Source of the DNA: Hyphomicrobium sp. MC1
Lineage (GTDB): Bacteria; Pseudomonadota; Alphaproteobacteria; Rhizobiales; Hyphomicrobiaceae
Assembly (NCBI RefSeq): GCF_000253295.1
Contig: NC_015717.1
Coordinates: 2,170,001 to 2,234,000, forward strand
DNA: 64,000 bases
Direction of reading: 5' to 3'
Under the pieces are notes generated by a model, which saw nothing but the letters and a program-made list of their open reading frames with translations, was not told the DNA's origin and ran no database searches. Shown in pieces: positions 17,280-26,903 of this stretch. How positions within the stretch are numbered: the first letter of the stretch is position 1; the number at the start of each line of letters is the position of its first letter. The translations under genes and the position numbers were made by a program.

Positions 17280-18161
17280 ATGGCGAAGGTGGCTTGGCTC
17301 GGTCTCGGCGTCATGGGCTATCCCATGGCTGGGCATCTGAAGACGCGCGGCGGCCATGATGTCGTCGTCTACAATCGGACTGCCGCCAAAGCCCAGAAAT
17401 GGCAGCAGCAGTTCGGCGGCACAGTCGCTGCTACGCCAGCGGAAGCCGCGCGTGGCTGCGAGGTGGTGTTTGCGTGCGTCGGGAATGACGACGACCTGCG
17501 CAGCGTCACGACCGGCCCAGACGGCGCTTTTCAGTCCATGGGTGCGGGCACGATCTTCGTCGACCACACGACAGCGTCGGCCAAGGTCGCACGGGAACTG
17601 GCGGCGGCGGCACAGTCCGGCGGCTTCGCATTTCTCGACTGCCCCGTTTCGGGTGGCCAGGCGGGCGCCGAAAACGGCGTGCTGACCGTCATGGCTGGCG
17701 GCGACAAAAGCGCATTCGAGAAGGCTGAGCCGCTGATCACTTGCTTCGCGCGCGCTGTCCGTCTCATGGGACCTTCCGGATCAGGGCAGCTTGCCAAGAT
17801 GTGCAACCAGATCGCGATCGCAGGGCTCGTCCAGGGGCTGGCGGAATCGATCCATTTCGCCGAGTGCGCCGGGCTGGATGTGACGGCGCTGATCGAGACG
17901 ATCTCGAAGGGCGCGGCGCAATCGTGGCAGATGGACAACCGCTGGAAGACCATGCACGAGCGCAAATTCGACTTCGGTTTCGCCGTGGACTGGATGCGCA
18001 AGGATCTCGCGATCTGTTTCGATGAAGCACAATCGAACGGCGCCGATCTGGCGGTGGCAAAAGTCGTCGACGGTTTCTATGCGGACGTTCAGGCCCACGG
18101 CGGGAGCCGCTGGGATACATCGAGCCTGATCGCGCGCCTCAAACCCAAAACGTCGGACTGA
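17280..18161 (+). CDS. 3-hydroxyisobutyrate dehydrogenase-family NAD(P)-dependent oxidoreductase
   Basis: This is a beta-hydroxyacid dehydrogenase of 293 aa. The Rossmann loop GLGVMGYPMAGHL lies at the N-terminus, the substrate-loop signature DCPVSGGQAGAENG around residue 120, and the catalytic-lysine helix GSGQLAKMCNQ around residue 165-175. Family members act on 3-hydroxyisobutyrate, tartronate semialdehyde, glyoxylate or succinic semialdehyde; the substrate cannot be chosen from sequence alone. It converges with the Lrp-type regulator 12 nt away. Confidence 0.88.
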   Translation: MAKVAWLGLGVMGYPMAGHLKTRGGHDVVVYNRTAAKAQKWQQQFGGTVAATPAEAARGCEVVFACVGNDDDLRSVTTGPDGAFQSMGAGTIFVDHTTASAKVARELAAAAQSGGFAFLDCPVSGGQAGAENGVLTVMAGGDKSAFEKAEPLITCFARAVRLMGPSGSGQLAKMCNQIAIAGLVQGLAESIHFAECAGLDVTALIETISKGAAQSWQMDNRWKTMHERKFDFGFAVDWMRKDLAICFDEAQSNGADLAVAKVVDGFYADVQAHGGSRWDTSSLIARLKPKTSD

Positions 18162-18172
18162 CGGCTAGGCTC

Positions 18173-18673
18173 TTACACTTCGGCGCGCTCGCTCTTTCCC
18201 GAACGCTCGGTGATCGCGAACTGCAGCGGAAGGGCGGTCGTGTATTTGATCTGCTCCATCGCGAAGGCCGACGACACCTTGGCGATATCGACGCGCGAGA
18301 TCAGCTTTTTGTAGAAGGCGTCGTAGGCCGCGATGTCGGGCACCGCGACGCGAAGCAGATAGTCGATCTCCCCGGACATCCGATAGAATTCGACAACTTC
18401 GGGAAATTCCGCGACAGCGGCGTGAAATTTTTCCAGCCAGTTGAGCGAGTGCTTGTCCGTCTTGATCGAGACGAACACCATCACGCCGGCATTCACCTGT
18501 TGCGCATCGAGAATGGCGACCCGGCGCTGGATGACGCCCGACTCTTCGAGCTTCTGCACGCGCCGCCAGCAGGGTGTCGTCGAAAGGCCGACTTCCTTGC
18601 CGATGTCAGCAACGGGGCGCGTGCAATCCTGCTGCAGAATGCGCAGGATTTTAACGTCCATTTCGTCGAGCAT
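18173..18673 (-). CDS. Lrp/AsnC-family transcriptional regulator
   Basis: This 166-aa protein has an N-terminal helix-turn-helix (LDEMDVKILRILQQD... GLSTTPCWRRV) and a C-terminal RAM/ACT-like effector domain (VMVFVSIKTDKHS to YTTALPLQF). The ATG at 18673 fits the Lrp consensus start; a TTG six codons upstream is the alternative. Lrp/AsnC proteins sense amino acids as octamers. The very AT-rich 120 nt upstream (18690-18790) is a likely promoter and binding region. The target is unknown. Confidence 0.92.
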   Translation of the reverse strand: MLDEMDVKILRILQQDCTRPVADIGKEVGLSTTPCWRRVQKLEESGVIQRRVAILDAQQVNAGVMVFVSIKTDKHSLNWLEKFHAAVAEFPEVVEFYRMSGEIDYLLRVAVPDIAAYDAFYKKLISRVDIAKVSSAFAMEQIKYTTALPLQFAITERSGKSERAEV

Positions 18674-18799
18674 CGGCACCGCCCTGGCCAAGAGAACAAC
18701 ATTTTACGCTTTCGCGTCGCGTTTTGAGATTATTATTCTATATATTCTGTCTGTCAACGTGATGATTGGTAATATTTTCCACGTATCGTCCGATGGACG

Positions 18800-19411
18800 T
18801 CAAGCTTTTGCGCTCGGCCGGGCTGAAACCTCTCCGTGCCAACGCGTAACGTTGGCAAACACATCCGGTCTGCCGAGGCGGGCGGGCCGCATGAAATCGA
18901 CGGCGACGAGAGCCGTGATGTCGGCGATCGTATAATCGTCTCCAGCGATAAAGCGGCTGTCGGCAAGGCGGGCATCGAGGCGGCCAAGTTCGAATGCAAC
19001 TTTCTCTTTATTAGCCTCCCCCCACTCCGCGACCTGGGGCACTTCGAGATGGGCCATTTTCGGATGAAGGTGGCGGAAAACACTGAACACAGCGCTCGAC
19101 AAACCCAGCTCGACGCGCCGGTTCCACATCTCGACTTCGGCCTTGCCGATGGCACCGACGCCCAACAGCGGCGGCTCAGGCTTTATCTCCTCGAAATAAC
19201 GGCAGATTGCGACGGTCTCAGAAATCGTCCGCCCGTCATCGAGAACCAGAACCGGAACGCGATGCCAGGGATTGAGCTTAGCAAAGTCGCCGCTTTTAAG
19301 GTCTTCGGTCATCATATCGCGTTCCTCGCGCGGAACGACGATGCCCTTCTCGGCCAGGAATATGTTCACGCGTCTGGGGCTCGGAGCGGCGTGTGTCTCG
19401 ATGATGTGCAT
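18800..19411 (-). CDS. Glutathione S-transferase
   Basis: This 203-aa cytosolic GST has a thioredoxin-like N-terminal domain (APSPRRVNIFLAEKG, then VPVLVLDDGRTISETVAIC, the cis-Pro and Glu-Thr/Ser glutathione-binding pattern) and an all-helical C-terminal domain with IADITALVAVDF. The subclass and electrophile substrate are not determined. It lies 3 nt downstream of the secreted nuclease gene on the same strand, so the two are co-transcribed. Confidence 0.9.
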   Translation of the reverse strand: MHIIETHAAPSPRRVNIFLAEKGIVVPREERDMMTEDLKSGDFAKLNPWHRVPVLVLDDGRTISETVAICRYFEEIKPEPPLLGVGAIGKAEVEMWNRRVELGLSSAVFSVFRHLHPKMAHLEVPQVAEWGEANKEKVAFELGRLDARLADSRFIAGDDYTIADITALVAVDFMRPARLGRPDVFANVTRWHGEVSARPSAKA

Positions 19412-19414
19412 GGT

Positions 19415-19978
19415 TCACCTGTCATCCCCGGAGGCGTGCTCGCGACGCCAATCGCGCGGCTCTTCAAAAGCTCCGGCCCAAATTCCTCTGCGCTCGGCAC
19501 GCGCGACGGCCTGCTCGTCCCAGTATGCGCCATAGGCGACTGCCATGCCGGAGACGATCATTTGCGCATTAAGATCGCGGCCGCCAGCTGAGCAGCGACC
19601 CAGCATTCGGCCGTAGACGTCGCGTTCTTCGATGGCGCAGGTGACGTCATCATCGCCAATAGCACGGACCAGTTCGTCCCGCGCCGCCGCCCCGCAATCC
19701 CAGCGCGTGCCGTTTTTCTCGCAGCCTTGTCGCCATTCCGGCGCGTCTATGCCTTTGAGGCGCACCCCTTCTTTGCCGACCCATAGGCTGTCGCCGTCAA
19801 TAGGATCTCCATAGCCGGTGACCGTTGGCGGATAGGGATCGGCCGGGTCGGCACGGTGCCACCGCGTGTTCCAGTGGCGGTGGCCGTTGACGATGACTGC
19901 GGCAAACAAAGTTAAAACCAGCGCAAGCTTAACAAAGGATGCCCAGTTTCGCCGTCTCCAGCGTCGCCAACGCCCCAT
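19415..19978 (-). CDS. Staphylococcal-nuclease-like (thermonuclease) exported protein
   Basis: This 187-aa protein has an N-terminal membrane anchor or signal (about residues 15-30) and an SNase/OB-fold domain: DGDSLWV, RLKGIDAPEWRQGC and a later RDVYGRMLGRC. The Arg of RLKGID and the Glu/Arg of the DVYGR segment match the catalytic pattern of this family. It probably acts in the periplasm as a calcium-dependent nuclease, though many alphaproteobacterial copies are untested. It starts the two-gene operon with the GST and diverges from the histidine kinase at 20108. Confidence 0.85.
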   Translation of the reverse strand: MGRWRRWRRRNWASFVKLALVLTLFAAVIVNGHRHWNTRWHRADPADPYPPTVTGYGDPIDGDSLWVGKEGVRLKGIDAPEWRQGCEKNGTRWDCGAAARDELVRAIGDDDVTCAIEERDVYGRMLGRCSAGGRDLNAQMIVSGMAVAYGAYWDEQAVARAERRGIWAGAFEEPRDWRREHASGDDR

Positions 19979-20107
19979 TTGCGGCTTCCTTCGCTCTGGT
20001 TGTGTAGCCTCCTTTTCGACCGGCGAAGGAGACCTTTAAGGCTTGCTTTAACGAATTGCCGCCAATTTACGAACTGCGCCCGGCATGAGCACGCGCAAAT
20101 TCATGGA

Positions 20108-21775
20108 ATGGGAATAACGGCTCGCGGGATGGACGACAACGTTCAGAGTGTCGAGGCAACGGCTGTCGACGGAGCGCTCTCTATGCGGCAGACCCAATCT
20201 CGGAATGACCTTAGGTCTTTCCGGGAAAAGCTCACGCATGGCACCGCCAATAAGCCGGAATTCGAATACGAACTTCTGACGATGTTTGCGCGCAACGAAA
20301 CGAGCGCGCCCTTCGCCATGCCGGCGTTGTGCTTCATCTTCTACATCACGTCGATGTTCTGGGCGTCCTTCACGGAGGCGACGACCTGGATTGCGATCGT
20401 GTCGATCTCGCGCGTCTATATGCTCGATCAGTGCCGGCGGCTGCTCTCCATTCCGCGCACCGAGGTGAATGTCGGACAGTGGCGCCGCCATTTCGTCCGC
20501 ATCGAACTCGTCAACGGCTTTGCGCTCGCGGCGTTCGCGCTGATCGGCATGTCGATCCATGGCGGCGGCGGGCACCATCTTATGTCGCCCGCGACGTTCT
20601 CATCGCATGTGTTTATTTTCGCGACGCTGATGGTCGTGCTGGCGATCCGCATGACATTTGCATCAACGCTACCACAACTCTTTCTCGCAGGCACCGTGCC
20701 GATGACGGTTGCGGTTGCGGCGCGTCTCTTCTCCCTTGGCGATCCGTTCTATTTCGCCCTCGGCTCGATGGCGATCGGCATCCACGTCTTTTTCGTCTAT
20801 CTGGCGCGCGGGCTGCACTCGACGGCGCTGGCGATGGTCGAATACCGAGCGGAAAAGGACGGCTTGATCTCTGAACTCGAAGAAGCCACAGCCATCTCGG
20901 ACGAAGCCCGGCGCCGCGCCGAAGCCGCGAACAAGGCGAAGTCCCGCTTCCTTGCCACGATGAGCCACGAGCTGCGCACACCGCTGAACGCCATCATGGG
21001 CTTTTCGGAAGTCATGGAGCGCGAGTTGCTCGGCCCCATCGGCAATGACGTCTATCGCGATTACGCTCACAACATCTACAAGAGCGGCGACCACCTGCTC
21101 TGCATCATCAACGAAATTCTCGACCTCTCGCGGATCGAGGCCGGGCGCTACGATCTGAGCGAAGAACCGATCCGCCTGACCGATATTGCCGAGGATTGCC
21201 AGCGGCTGGTGAAGATCAAGGCCGATTCAAAAGCGCTGATGATCGTCGAAGATTTCACCCCGGACGTATCGCAGGTGTGGGCCGACCCGCGCGCGATGCG
21301 CCAGATTTGCCTCAATCTGCTGTCGAACGCACTGAAGTTCACGCCGAAGGGCGGCCGCATCACGCTGATCGTCGGAAATACCCAGGATGGCGGCCAGTTC
21401 CTGACGGTCGCCGACACCGGACCCGGCATTCCGAAGAATGAGATCCCGCGCGTCCTGCAGGCATTCGGCCAGGGCTCGCTCGCGCACGAAACCGCCGAAG
21501 GCGGCACCGGGCTCGGACTCTCCATCGTGCAGAACCTGATCCATCTGCATGGCGGCACGTTCGACCTGCAGTCTGAGTTGCGCAAGGGCACCGAAGTGAC
21601 CGTAACGATACCGCCTCAGCGCGTTCTCAATCCGCTATCGCCGCTGCAGCCCGTGGGACAGGAACGTCACCGCGATCCCTGTGCGCCGCGGCAGCCGCGG
21701 CAACCGCGGATGCGCCCCTCGTCTTCATCGTTCGGTTCCGAAGCACCGATGCGGGTGGCCGGAGAGGCGCGCTAA
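20108..21775 (+). CDS. Membrane sensor histidine kinase (PleC/DivJ-like HisKA)
   Basis: The protein has about 555 aa from the ATG at 20108 (another at 20129; the open frame reaches 19979 but those residues look non-coding). Several transmembrane segments in the first ~250 residues form the sensor, followed by a short coiled coil (EEATAISDEARRRAEAANKA), the HisKA H-box MSHELRTPLNAIMGFSE, and a HATPase_c domain with NLLSNALKF, DTGPGIP and GGTGLGLSI. The membrane sensor is of an unnamed type. The C-terminal ~50 residues are Pro/Arg-rich. No response regulator is adjacent, as is usual for PleC/DivJ-type kinases that feed a phosphorelay in trans. Confidence 0.88.
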   Translation: MGITARGMDDNVQSVEATAVDGALSMRQTQSRNDLRSFREKLTHGTANKPEFEYELLTMFARNETSAPFAMPALCFIFYITSMFWASFTEATTWIAIVSISRVYMLDQCRRLLSIPRTEVNVGQWRRHFVRIELVNGFALAAFALIGMSIHGGGGHHLMSPATFSSHVFIFATLMVVLAIRMTFASTLPQLFLAGTVPMTVAVAARLFSLGDPFYFALGSMAIGIHVFFVYLARGLHSTALAMVEYRAEKDGLISELEEATAISDEARRRAEAANKAKSRFLATMSHELRTPLNAIMGFSEVMERELLGPIGNDVYRDYAHNIYKSGDHLLCIINEILDLSRIEAGRYDLSEEPIRLTDIAEDCQRLVKIKADSKALMIVEDFTPDVSQVWADPRAMRQICLNLLSNALKFTPKGGRITLIVGNTQDGGQFLTVADTGPGIPKNEIPRVLQAFGQGSLAHETAEGGTGLGLSIVQNLIHLHGGTFDLQSELRKGTEVTVTIPPQRVLNPLSPLQPVGQERHRDPCAPRQPRQPRMRPSSSSFGSEAPMRVAGEAR

Positions 21776-21806
21776 TCACCATCTTCTCACTCAACAAGGC
21801 CGGGGC

Positions 21807-22505
21807 ATGCTGATCTTTCTGCTTTTCGTCGTGGTCGTCGGGCTCGCCGGAGTGCTGGGCGCGTCGATGCTTGGTGGCTTCAATTTCGATGCGATTCCGA
21901 ACCTCCCAGTCGCAGCGTCCGTCATCGGCATTCTGCTCGCGCTCTACATCGCCACGCTTCTGAGCCATCGCGGCGAACGGCGGCTCGCCGTCTGGCCGAC
22001 GCTGGCGGCTTGCATCGCGGGTGGGGTGCTCGTCATGGGTGCTTTCAACAAGGACGTGGCGTTCTCGCTTGCCGATGTCATGACCTTTGCGCGGCACGCG
22101 AACGATACCGCGGTACCGACGCCGCGGGATGCTTCGGCGTCCGTCCTCCTTCGCCGCGCAGACGACGGCGGCTTTCTGGCCAATTCGGAGATCAACGGCG
22201 CGGCGCTGACGGCACGCATCGATACCGGCGCGGCGACAGTCATCCTCAAACAATCGGACGCCGAAAAGGCCGGCATCGATGTGGGCACCCTCGCCTACGA
22301 TACCCCGCTCAGGACCGCCAATGGCACGAGCTATCTGGCGCCGGTGCGTCTCAAATCCGTCCGCATCGGGCCGCTCGTCATGAATGATGTCGAGGGCTTG
22401 GTGGCGAAGGCTGGAACTCTTAACGAAACCCTTCTCGGTTCCAGTTTTTTAAGACGTCTCGGGTCATATGAAGTGGCAGGCAATTTCGCGACGCTTCGGC
22501 AATAG
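21807..22505 (+). CDS. Membrane-anchored retropepsin-like aspartic protease (TIGR02281 type)
   Basis: This 232-aa protein has N-terminal hydrophobic segments (about 2-20, 35-52 and 64-80) and a C-terminal clan-AA protease-like domain with the active-site triplet Asp139-Thr-Gly in RIDTGAATV, then LGSSFLRRL near the end. Only one DTG is present, so it would have to dimerise as retroviral proteases do. The ATG at 21807 has a purine-rich site (AAGGCCGGGG); the longer frame is discarded because it overlaps the kinase. It is the first of two tandem paralogues. Confidence 0.83.
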   Translation: MLIFLLFVVVVGLAGVLGASMLGGFNFDAIPNLPVAASVIGILLALYIATLLSHRGERRLAVWPTLAACIAGGVLVMGAFNKDVAFSLADVMTFARHANDTAVPTPRDASASVLLRRADDGGFLANSEINGAALTARIDTGAATVILKQSDAEKAGIDVGTLAYDTPLRTANGTSYLAPVRLKSVRIGPLVMNDVEGLVAKAGTLNETLLGSSFLRRLGSYEVAGNFATLRQ

Positions 22506-22547
22506 CTGCGCCCCGAGTCAAGGGTTCGCGGCGCTGTTGAAAGGGCA

Positions 22548-23123
22548 ATGGAAATGTCGTCGGCCACGGCCAGTCTTTTCGCGTCCTTCGCCATCGCGGC
22601 TGTTGGCGCGGTTGGACTTGCCTATACCCTGACACATCCTGGCATCGTCGCCGGTATCATGGACCGGCTACATCCGGCACCTATGGTTGCCGATCAGACC
22701 GATACGGCACCCTCCCCCGCTTTGGATGCACCAGTCGTTGCCTCGCATGCTTCCAACTCGGTGACGCTGCCTGCTGGTCAATATGGCCACTTTCTGACGG
22801 AGGCCGAAATCAACGGCCGGGAAATCGGCGTGATGGTGGATACGGGCGCGTCTCTCGTTGCATTGACCTATAACGATGCCGTCAGAGCCGGAATTTTCGT
22901 GAAACCGTCGGATTTCACACATACGGCTCAAACAGCGAACGGCATTGCACGTGTCGCGCCAGTCACGATTTCGCGCATCGAAATCGGCGATATCACCGTG
23001 CGAAACGTCAAAGGCGTGGTGTCGGAACGAGGTGCTTCCGAACGCACGCTTCTGGGCATGTCGTTTTTGGGGCGGCTGTCGCGCGTCGAGATGCGCGGTG
23101 ACAAACTCGAGCTTGAAGAGTGA
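22548..23123 (+). CDS. Second membrane-anchored retropepsin-like aspartic protease
   Basis: A paralogue of the gene 42 nt upstream: 191 aa with a single N-terminal helix (about 9-28), a linker, and a clan-AA domain with Asp98-Thr-Gly100 in MVDTGASLVAL and the closing motif LLGMSFLGRL. The pair probably arose by tandem duplication and is co-transcribed. Substrates are unknown; the family is widespread in Alphaproteobacteria as periplasm-facing proteases. Confidence 0.85.
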   Translation: MEMSSATASLFASFAIAAVGAVGLAYTLTHPGIVAGIMDRLHPAPMVADQTDTAPSPALDAPVVASHASNSVTLPAGQYGHFLTEAEINGREIGVMVDTGASLVALTYNDAVRAGIFVKPSDFTHTAQTANGIARVAPVTISRIEIGDITVRNVKGVVSERGASERTLLGMSFLGRLSRVEMRGDKLELEE

Positions 23124-23231
23124 CTATTCCACTATTCCGCCCAGAACATTGCTGATAGAGCGGCCGTCGGAACCACGCGCATGCCAAAGCGCGTTAAGGT
23201 CCCCGAATGAACCACGTTCGAGGAGAACCTC

Positions 23232-24737
23232 ATGCTACCGAAGCCACGCGCTGACCTGAAGGCCAACACCGCCGACTTCGAGCGCCTTCCGCTCGTCAAG
23301 CCGACCGGCTTCCGCGAATACGACGCGCGCTGGCTCTACCCGCAGGAAATCAACCTGATGGGCCTCAATGCCGTCGGGCTCGGCATGGCGACGCTGTTTG
23401 CGCGCCGAGGCGTGCCGAAACGCATCGTCGTCGGCCACGACTACCGCTCGTACTCCGCCGCGGTGAAGCAGGCGCTGATGACCGGCCTGCTCGCCGGCGG
23501 ATGCGAGGTGCATGACATCGGCCTCGCGCTGTCGCCGATGGCCTACTTCGCGCAGTTCGAACTCGACGTCGAAGGCGTCGCAATGGTGACGGCAAGCCAT
23601 AACGATAATGGCTGGACCGGCATCAAGATGGGATTGTCGCGGCCGCTGACGTTCGGACCCGACGATATGTCCGAATTGAAGTCGATCGTTCTCAACGGTG
23701 AGTTCGAAGCCAAGACCGGCGGGCGCTATATCTTCGTTTCCGATCTTGCCGAGCGCTATACCAAGGCGCTGACCAATCGCCCGAAGCTGAAGCGCCGCTT
23801 GAAGGTCGTCGCGGCTTGCGGCAACGGCACTGCGGGCGCCTTTGCACCGCAAGTGCTGGAAGCGATCGGCTGCGAAGTCGTGCCCCTCAACACCGATCTC
23901 GACTACACCTTCCCGAACCACAATCCGAACCCCGAAGACATGAAGATGCTTCATGCGGTCTCTGCAAAGGTTCTCGAAACCGGCGCGGATGTCGGCTTGG
24001 CCTTCGACGGCGACGGCGACCGTTGCGGTGTTGTTGCCAACGACGGCCATGAAATCTTCGCGGACAAGGTCGGCGTGATGCTGGCGCGCGATATTTCGGC
24101 GATCCACAAGAAGGCAAAGTTTGTTGTCGACGTAAAGTCGACGGGCCTGTTCACGACCGATCCCGTGCTGATCGCTAACGGGGCGACGACGAGCTATTGG
24201 AAGACCGGCCACAGCTACATCAAGCGCTATAATTTCGAACACAAGACGCTGGTCGGGTTCGAAAAGTCGGGCCACTTCTTCTTCAATGAGCCGCTTGGCC
24301 GCGGCTACGACGATGGCCTCGTTTCAGCGATTGCCGTTTGCGACATGCTCGATCGCAGTCCTGGAAAAACGGTTGCCGATCTGCGCGACGCGCTTCCCAA
24401 AACCTACGGCTCGCCGACGATGTCGCCGCATTGCGACGACGAGAAAAAGTACGGCGTCGTTGATCGGATCACCGAGCACTATACGAAACAGAAAGAGAGC
24501 GGAGGCACGATTGCAGGCCAGGCGATCCGCGATCTCATCACCGTCAACGGCGTGCGCGTGATGCTGGAAGACGGGACGTGGGGCCTTGTCCGCGCATCAT
24601 CGAATAAGCCGGAGTTGGTCGTTGTGGTCGAAAGCCCGACCTCGGAAGCCAATATGAAGGCGATCTTCAAGGACATCGACCAGCAGCTTTCGCGCTTCCC
24701 CGAAGTCGGCGAATACAATCAGAAGATAGCTGTTTAA
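23232..24737 (+). CDS. Phosphomannomutase/phosphoglucomutase
   Basis: This is an alpha-D-phosphohexomutase of 501 aa interconverting hexose 6- and 1-phosphates for polysaccharide or LPS precursors. The phosphoserine loop TASHN places Ser122; the metal loop DGDGDR lies at 259-264; the sugar-specificity region GFEKSGHFFF lies around residue 345. The AGGAG site six bases before the ATG is strong. The GFEKSGH form differs from the usual GEmSGH and may shift specificity, so phosphomannomutase versus phosphoglucomutase is left open. It is a single gene. Confidence 0.9.
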   Translation: MLPKPRADLKANTADFERLPLVKPTGFREYDARWLYPQEINLMGLNAVGLGMATLFARRGVPKRIVVGHDYRSYSAAVKQALMTGLLAGGCEVHDIGLALSPMAYFAQFELDVEGVAMVTASHNDNGWTGIKMGLSRPLTFGPDDMSELKSIVLNGEFEAKTGGRYIFVSDLAERYTKALTNRPKLKRRLKVVAACGNGTAGAFAPQVLEAIGCEVVPLNTDLDYTFPNHNPNPEDMKMLHAVSAKVLETGADVGLAFDGDGDRCGVVANDGHEIFADKVGVMLARDISAIHKKAKFVVDVKSTGLFTTDPVLIANGATTSYWKTGHSYIKRYNFEHKTLVGFEKSGHFFFNEPLGRGYDDGLVSAIAVCDMLDRSPGKTVADLRDALPKTYGSPTMSPHCDDEKKYGVVDRITEHYTKQKESGGTIAGQAIRDLITVNGVRVMLEDGTWGLVRASSNKPELVVVVESPTSEANMKAIFKDIDQQLSRFPEVGEYNQKIAV

Positions 24738-24837
24738 GCGTAGCGCGCGCCGGCCGCCGGTGCGCACATAATGTCTGCCTTCCTGCCACACATTTTGTGC
24801 TGGCGGCCGGCTCCCCGCAGGGGAGCGCCAGCGCCAG

Positions 24838-25665
24838 TCAAAAAAGCGTCCAGAGGAAACGCGAGACGACGGTCGTCAGGAAGATTGCGAACGCGAGTTC
24901 CAGTGCGCGCTTCGAGATGCCGTGCGCGAGCCTCACGCCATAGGGCGCGGCAAAGACTGCGAGCGGCGCGATCAGCAACGCGCCGAGGCTCACGTAGCCG
25001 AGCGAAAGCGGTGGCAATCCCTGCTCGCCCCAGCCTGAGATGATGTAGCCGGCGATTCCCGGAACCGCGATCACCGTACCGATGCCTGTCGCGGTTCCAA
25101 CGGCTCTCAGTAACGGCATGCCATGTAGCGTGAATAGCGGCACCGTGAACGTCGCGCCGCCGATGCCCATCAGCGTCGATACCAAGCCAATCAGGAAGGC
25201 AGCGATTTCCAGCCACGGGCGACGTGGGAGCGTGTCGGCGATCTTCCAGTCGTCGCGGCCGAGATACATTTTGATGGCCAACGCTGAGCCGAAAACCACC
25301 CATATCCAGCGCAAAACTTCGCTGCTGGCGTAGTACGCGACGACGATACCGACGCTAACGCCGAGAAAAATCCACGGCCCCATGCGCCTGACGATGCCGG
25401 TATCGACTGTACCTCGGGCCCGATATTCGGCAAACGAGCGAAATACGGTCGGCGCGATGACGCCGAGCGTCGTGCCGAGCGTGATGTGCATGCGGATGTC
25501 TTCGGAAACGCCTGCCGCGCCGAAGACTTCATAGAGGACCGGGACGAGAACACCGCCGCCGCCGATGCCGAGAAGGCCCGACAAAAATCCGGCGAGCAGC
25601 CCCGCGCCAGCAAGCAGGGCCAGCAATTCAATCAGATGATGTGTCGGGAGTGCTGAGAATGCCAT
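24838..25665 (-). CDS. TauE/SafE-family sulfite/organosulfonate exporter
   Basis: This 275-aa inner-membrane protein has about eight helices and two copies of the TauE/SafE signature (SGLLGIGGGGVLVPVL near residue 30 and TLMGIGGATFTVPLF near residue 165). The family exports sulfite, sulfoacetate or similar small anions. It lies 9 nt downstream of dusA on the same strand and is probably co-transcribed, without an obvious functional link. Sox-type sulfur genes occur 28 kb away. Confidence 0.88.
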   Translation of the reverse strand: MAFSALPTHHLIELLALLAGAGLLAGFLSGLLGIGGGGVLVPVLYEVFGAAGVSEDIRMHITLGTTLGVIAPTVFRSFAEYRARGTVDTGIVRRMGPWIFLGVSVGIVVAYYASSEVLRWIWVVFGSALAIKMYLGRDDWKIADTLPRRPWLEIAAFLIGLVSTLMGIGGATFTVPLFTLHGMPLLRAVGTATGIGTVIAVPGIAGYIISGWGEQGLPPLSLGYVSLGALLIAPLAVFAAPYGVRLAHGISKRALELAFAIFLTTVVSRFLWTLF

Positions 25666-25674
25666 GCTGTCGGT

Positions 25675-26679
25675 TCAGGCTGCATCGGGACGGTCTTGCC
25701 GTCCGAAGCCATGCTCTGCGAGCGCAATCGCCTCGCTCAGCACCTCAGCGGTGGCGGAAGCGCTGGTTGCGCTCTCGCTCAACAGGCGGCGGAACGCGCG
25801 GCCACGCGGCTGACCGTGATAGATGCCCAAAATGTGACGCGTGACGTTCGACAGCCGGCCGCCGTTGGCGACGTGACGTTCGACATAGGGAAGCAGATCG
25901 GTCAATGCCTCGCCTCGGGTCGGCGGTGCGGATGCGTCGGCGAAGATGGCCCGATCGACATCCGCGAGAATATACGGGTTTTGATAAGCGGCGCGGCCGA
26001 GCATGACGCCATCGACGTGTTCGAGATGCGTCTCAGCATCGGCGATGGTTTCGATGCCGCCATTGATGACTATGGTGAGATCAGGCCGTCGCGCCTTCAG
26101 CCGATACACGCGCTGATAATCGAGCGGGGGCACCTCGCGGTTTTCCTTCGGCGAGAGGCCTTTCAACCAAGCCTTGCGAGCATGGACAACAAACGAGGTG
26201 CAACCAGTATCAGCGACGACGTCGATAAAGCGTGTCAGATCGGCCTCGGCATCTTGATCGTCGATGCCGATGCGGCACTTGACCGAGACGGGGACAGGCT
26301 GGCTTTCGCGCATGGCGGAGACGCACGCGGCGACAAGCTCTGGCTCTGCCATGAGGCACGCACCGAAGCGACCTTCCTGAACGCGATCCGAAGGGCAGCC
26401 GACGTTGAGGTTGATCTCGTCGTAACCGAGGTCCGCACCGATCCGCGCGGCGGTCGCAAGCTTCGCCGGGTCCGAGCCGCCAAGTTGCAAAGCGATCGGG
26501 TGCTCCTCGGCGGAAAATCCGAGCAATCGTTCGCGGTCGCCATGAATGACGGCATCAGCGGTGACCATCTCGGTGTAAAGCAGCGCACGCTTCGTCAGAC
26601 GGCGGTGGAAGACGCGGCAATGCCGGTCAGTCCAATCCATCATCGGTGCAACAGAAAACCTATGTGCTTGATATTGCAT
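25675..26679 (-). CDS. dusA: tRNA-dihydrouridine(20/20a) synthase DusA
   Basis: An FMN enzyme that reduces U20/U20a in tRNA D-loops. It has 334 aa from the ATG at 26679 (CAGG five to six bases upstream). Visible family features are FSVAPMMDWTDRHCR, LNVGCPSDRVQ with the downstream GRFGACLM catalytic-cysteine loop, VKCRIGIDD, FVVHARKAW and VINGGI. The GCPSDRVQ...FGACLM form and the R-K-A-W-L-K-G-L segment are characteristic of DusA rather than DusB/C. The longer frame to 26853 is non-coding in character. Confidence 0.93.
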   Translation of the reverse strand: MQYQAHRFSVAPMMDWTDRHCRVFHRRLTKRALLYTEMVTADAVIHGDRERLLGFSAEEHPIALQLGGSDPAKLATAARIGADLGYDEINLNVGCPSDRVQEGRFGACLMAEPELVAACVSAMRESQPVPVSVKCRIGIDDQDAEADLTRFIDVVADTGCTSFVVHARKAWLKGLSPKENREVPPLDYQRVYRLKARRPDLTIVINGGIETIADAETHLEHVDGVMLGRAAYQNPYILADVDRAIFADASAPPTRGEALTDLLPYVERHVANGGRLSNVTRHILGIYHGQPRGRAFRRLLSESATSASATAEVLSEAIALAEHGFGRQDRPDAA

Positions 26680-26903
26680 AAAAACCTGGCAGTGCAGCAG
26701 CGTCGAATGCGCGCCATCAAAACAATGGTCACGGCCTCTTTGTACCTGCTTTGCGTGCCGATTGGAGGGGGCATTTGTGTCGCCGTCGACGCTGGCGCCG
26801 ATGCATAGCGCGATCAACCACCCGCGCAAACTTCCTTTGCAACGCCAATCCAAACACTCTTAATAACGTCGGGTTTGTGCGATCGACCGGGCTGTAGCAG
26901 CGC

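Noticed and set aside
24738..24837. GC-rich hairpins between the mutase and TauE genes
   Set aside because: Several overlapping GC stems can be drawn but none has a T-run in the needed direction.
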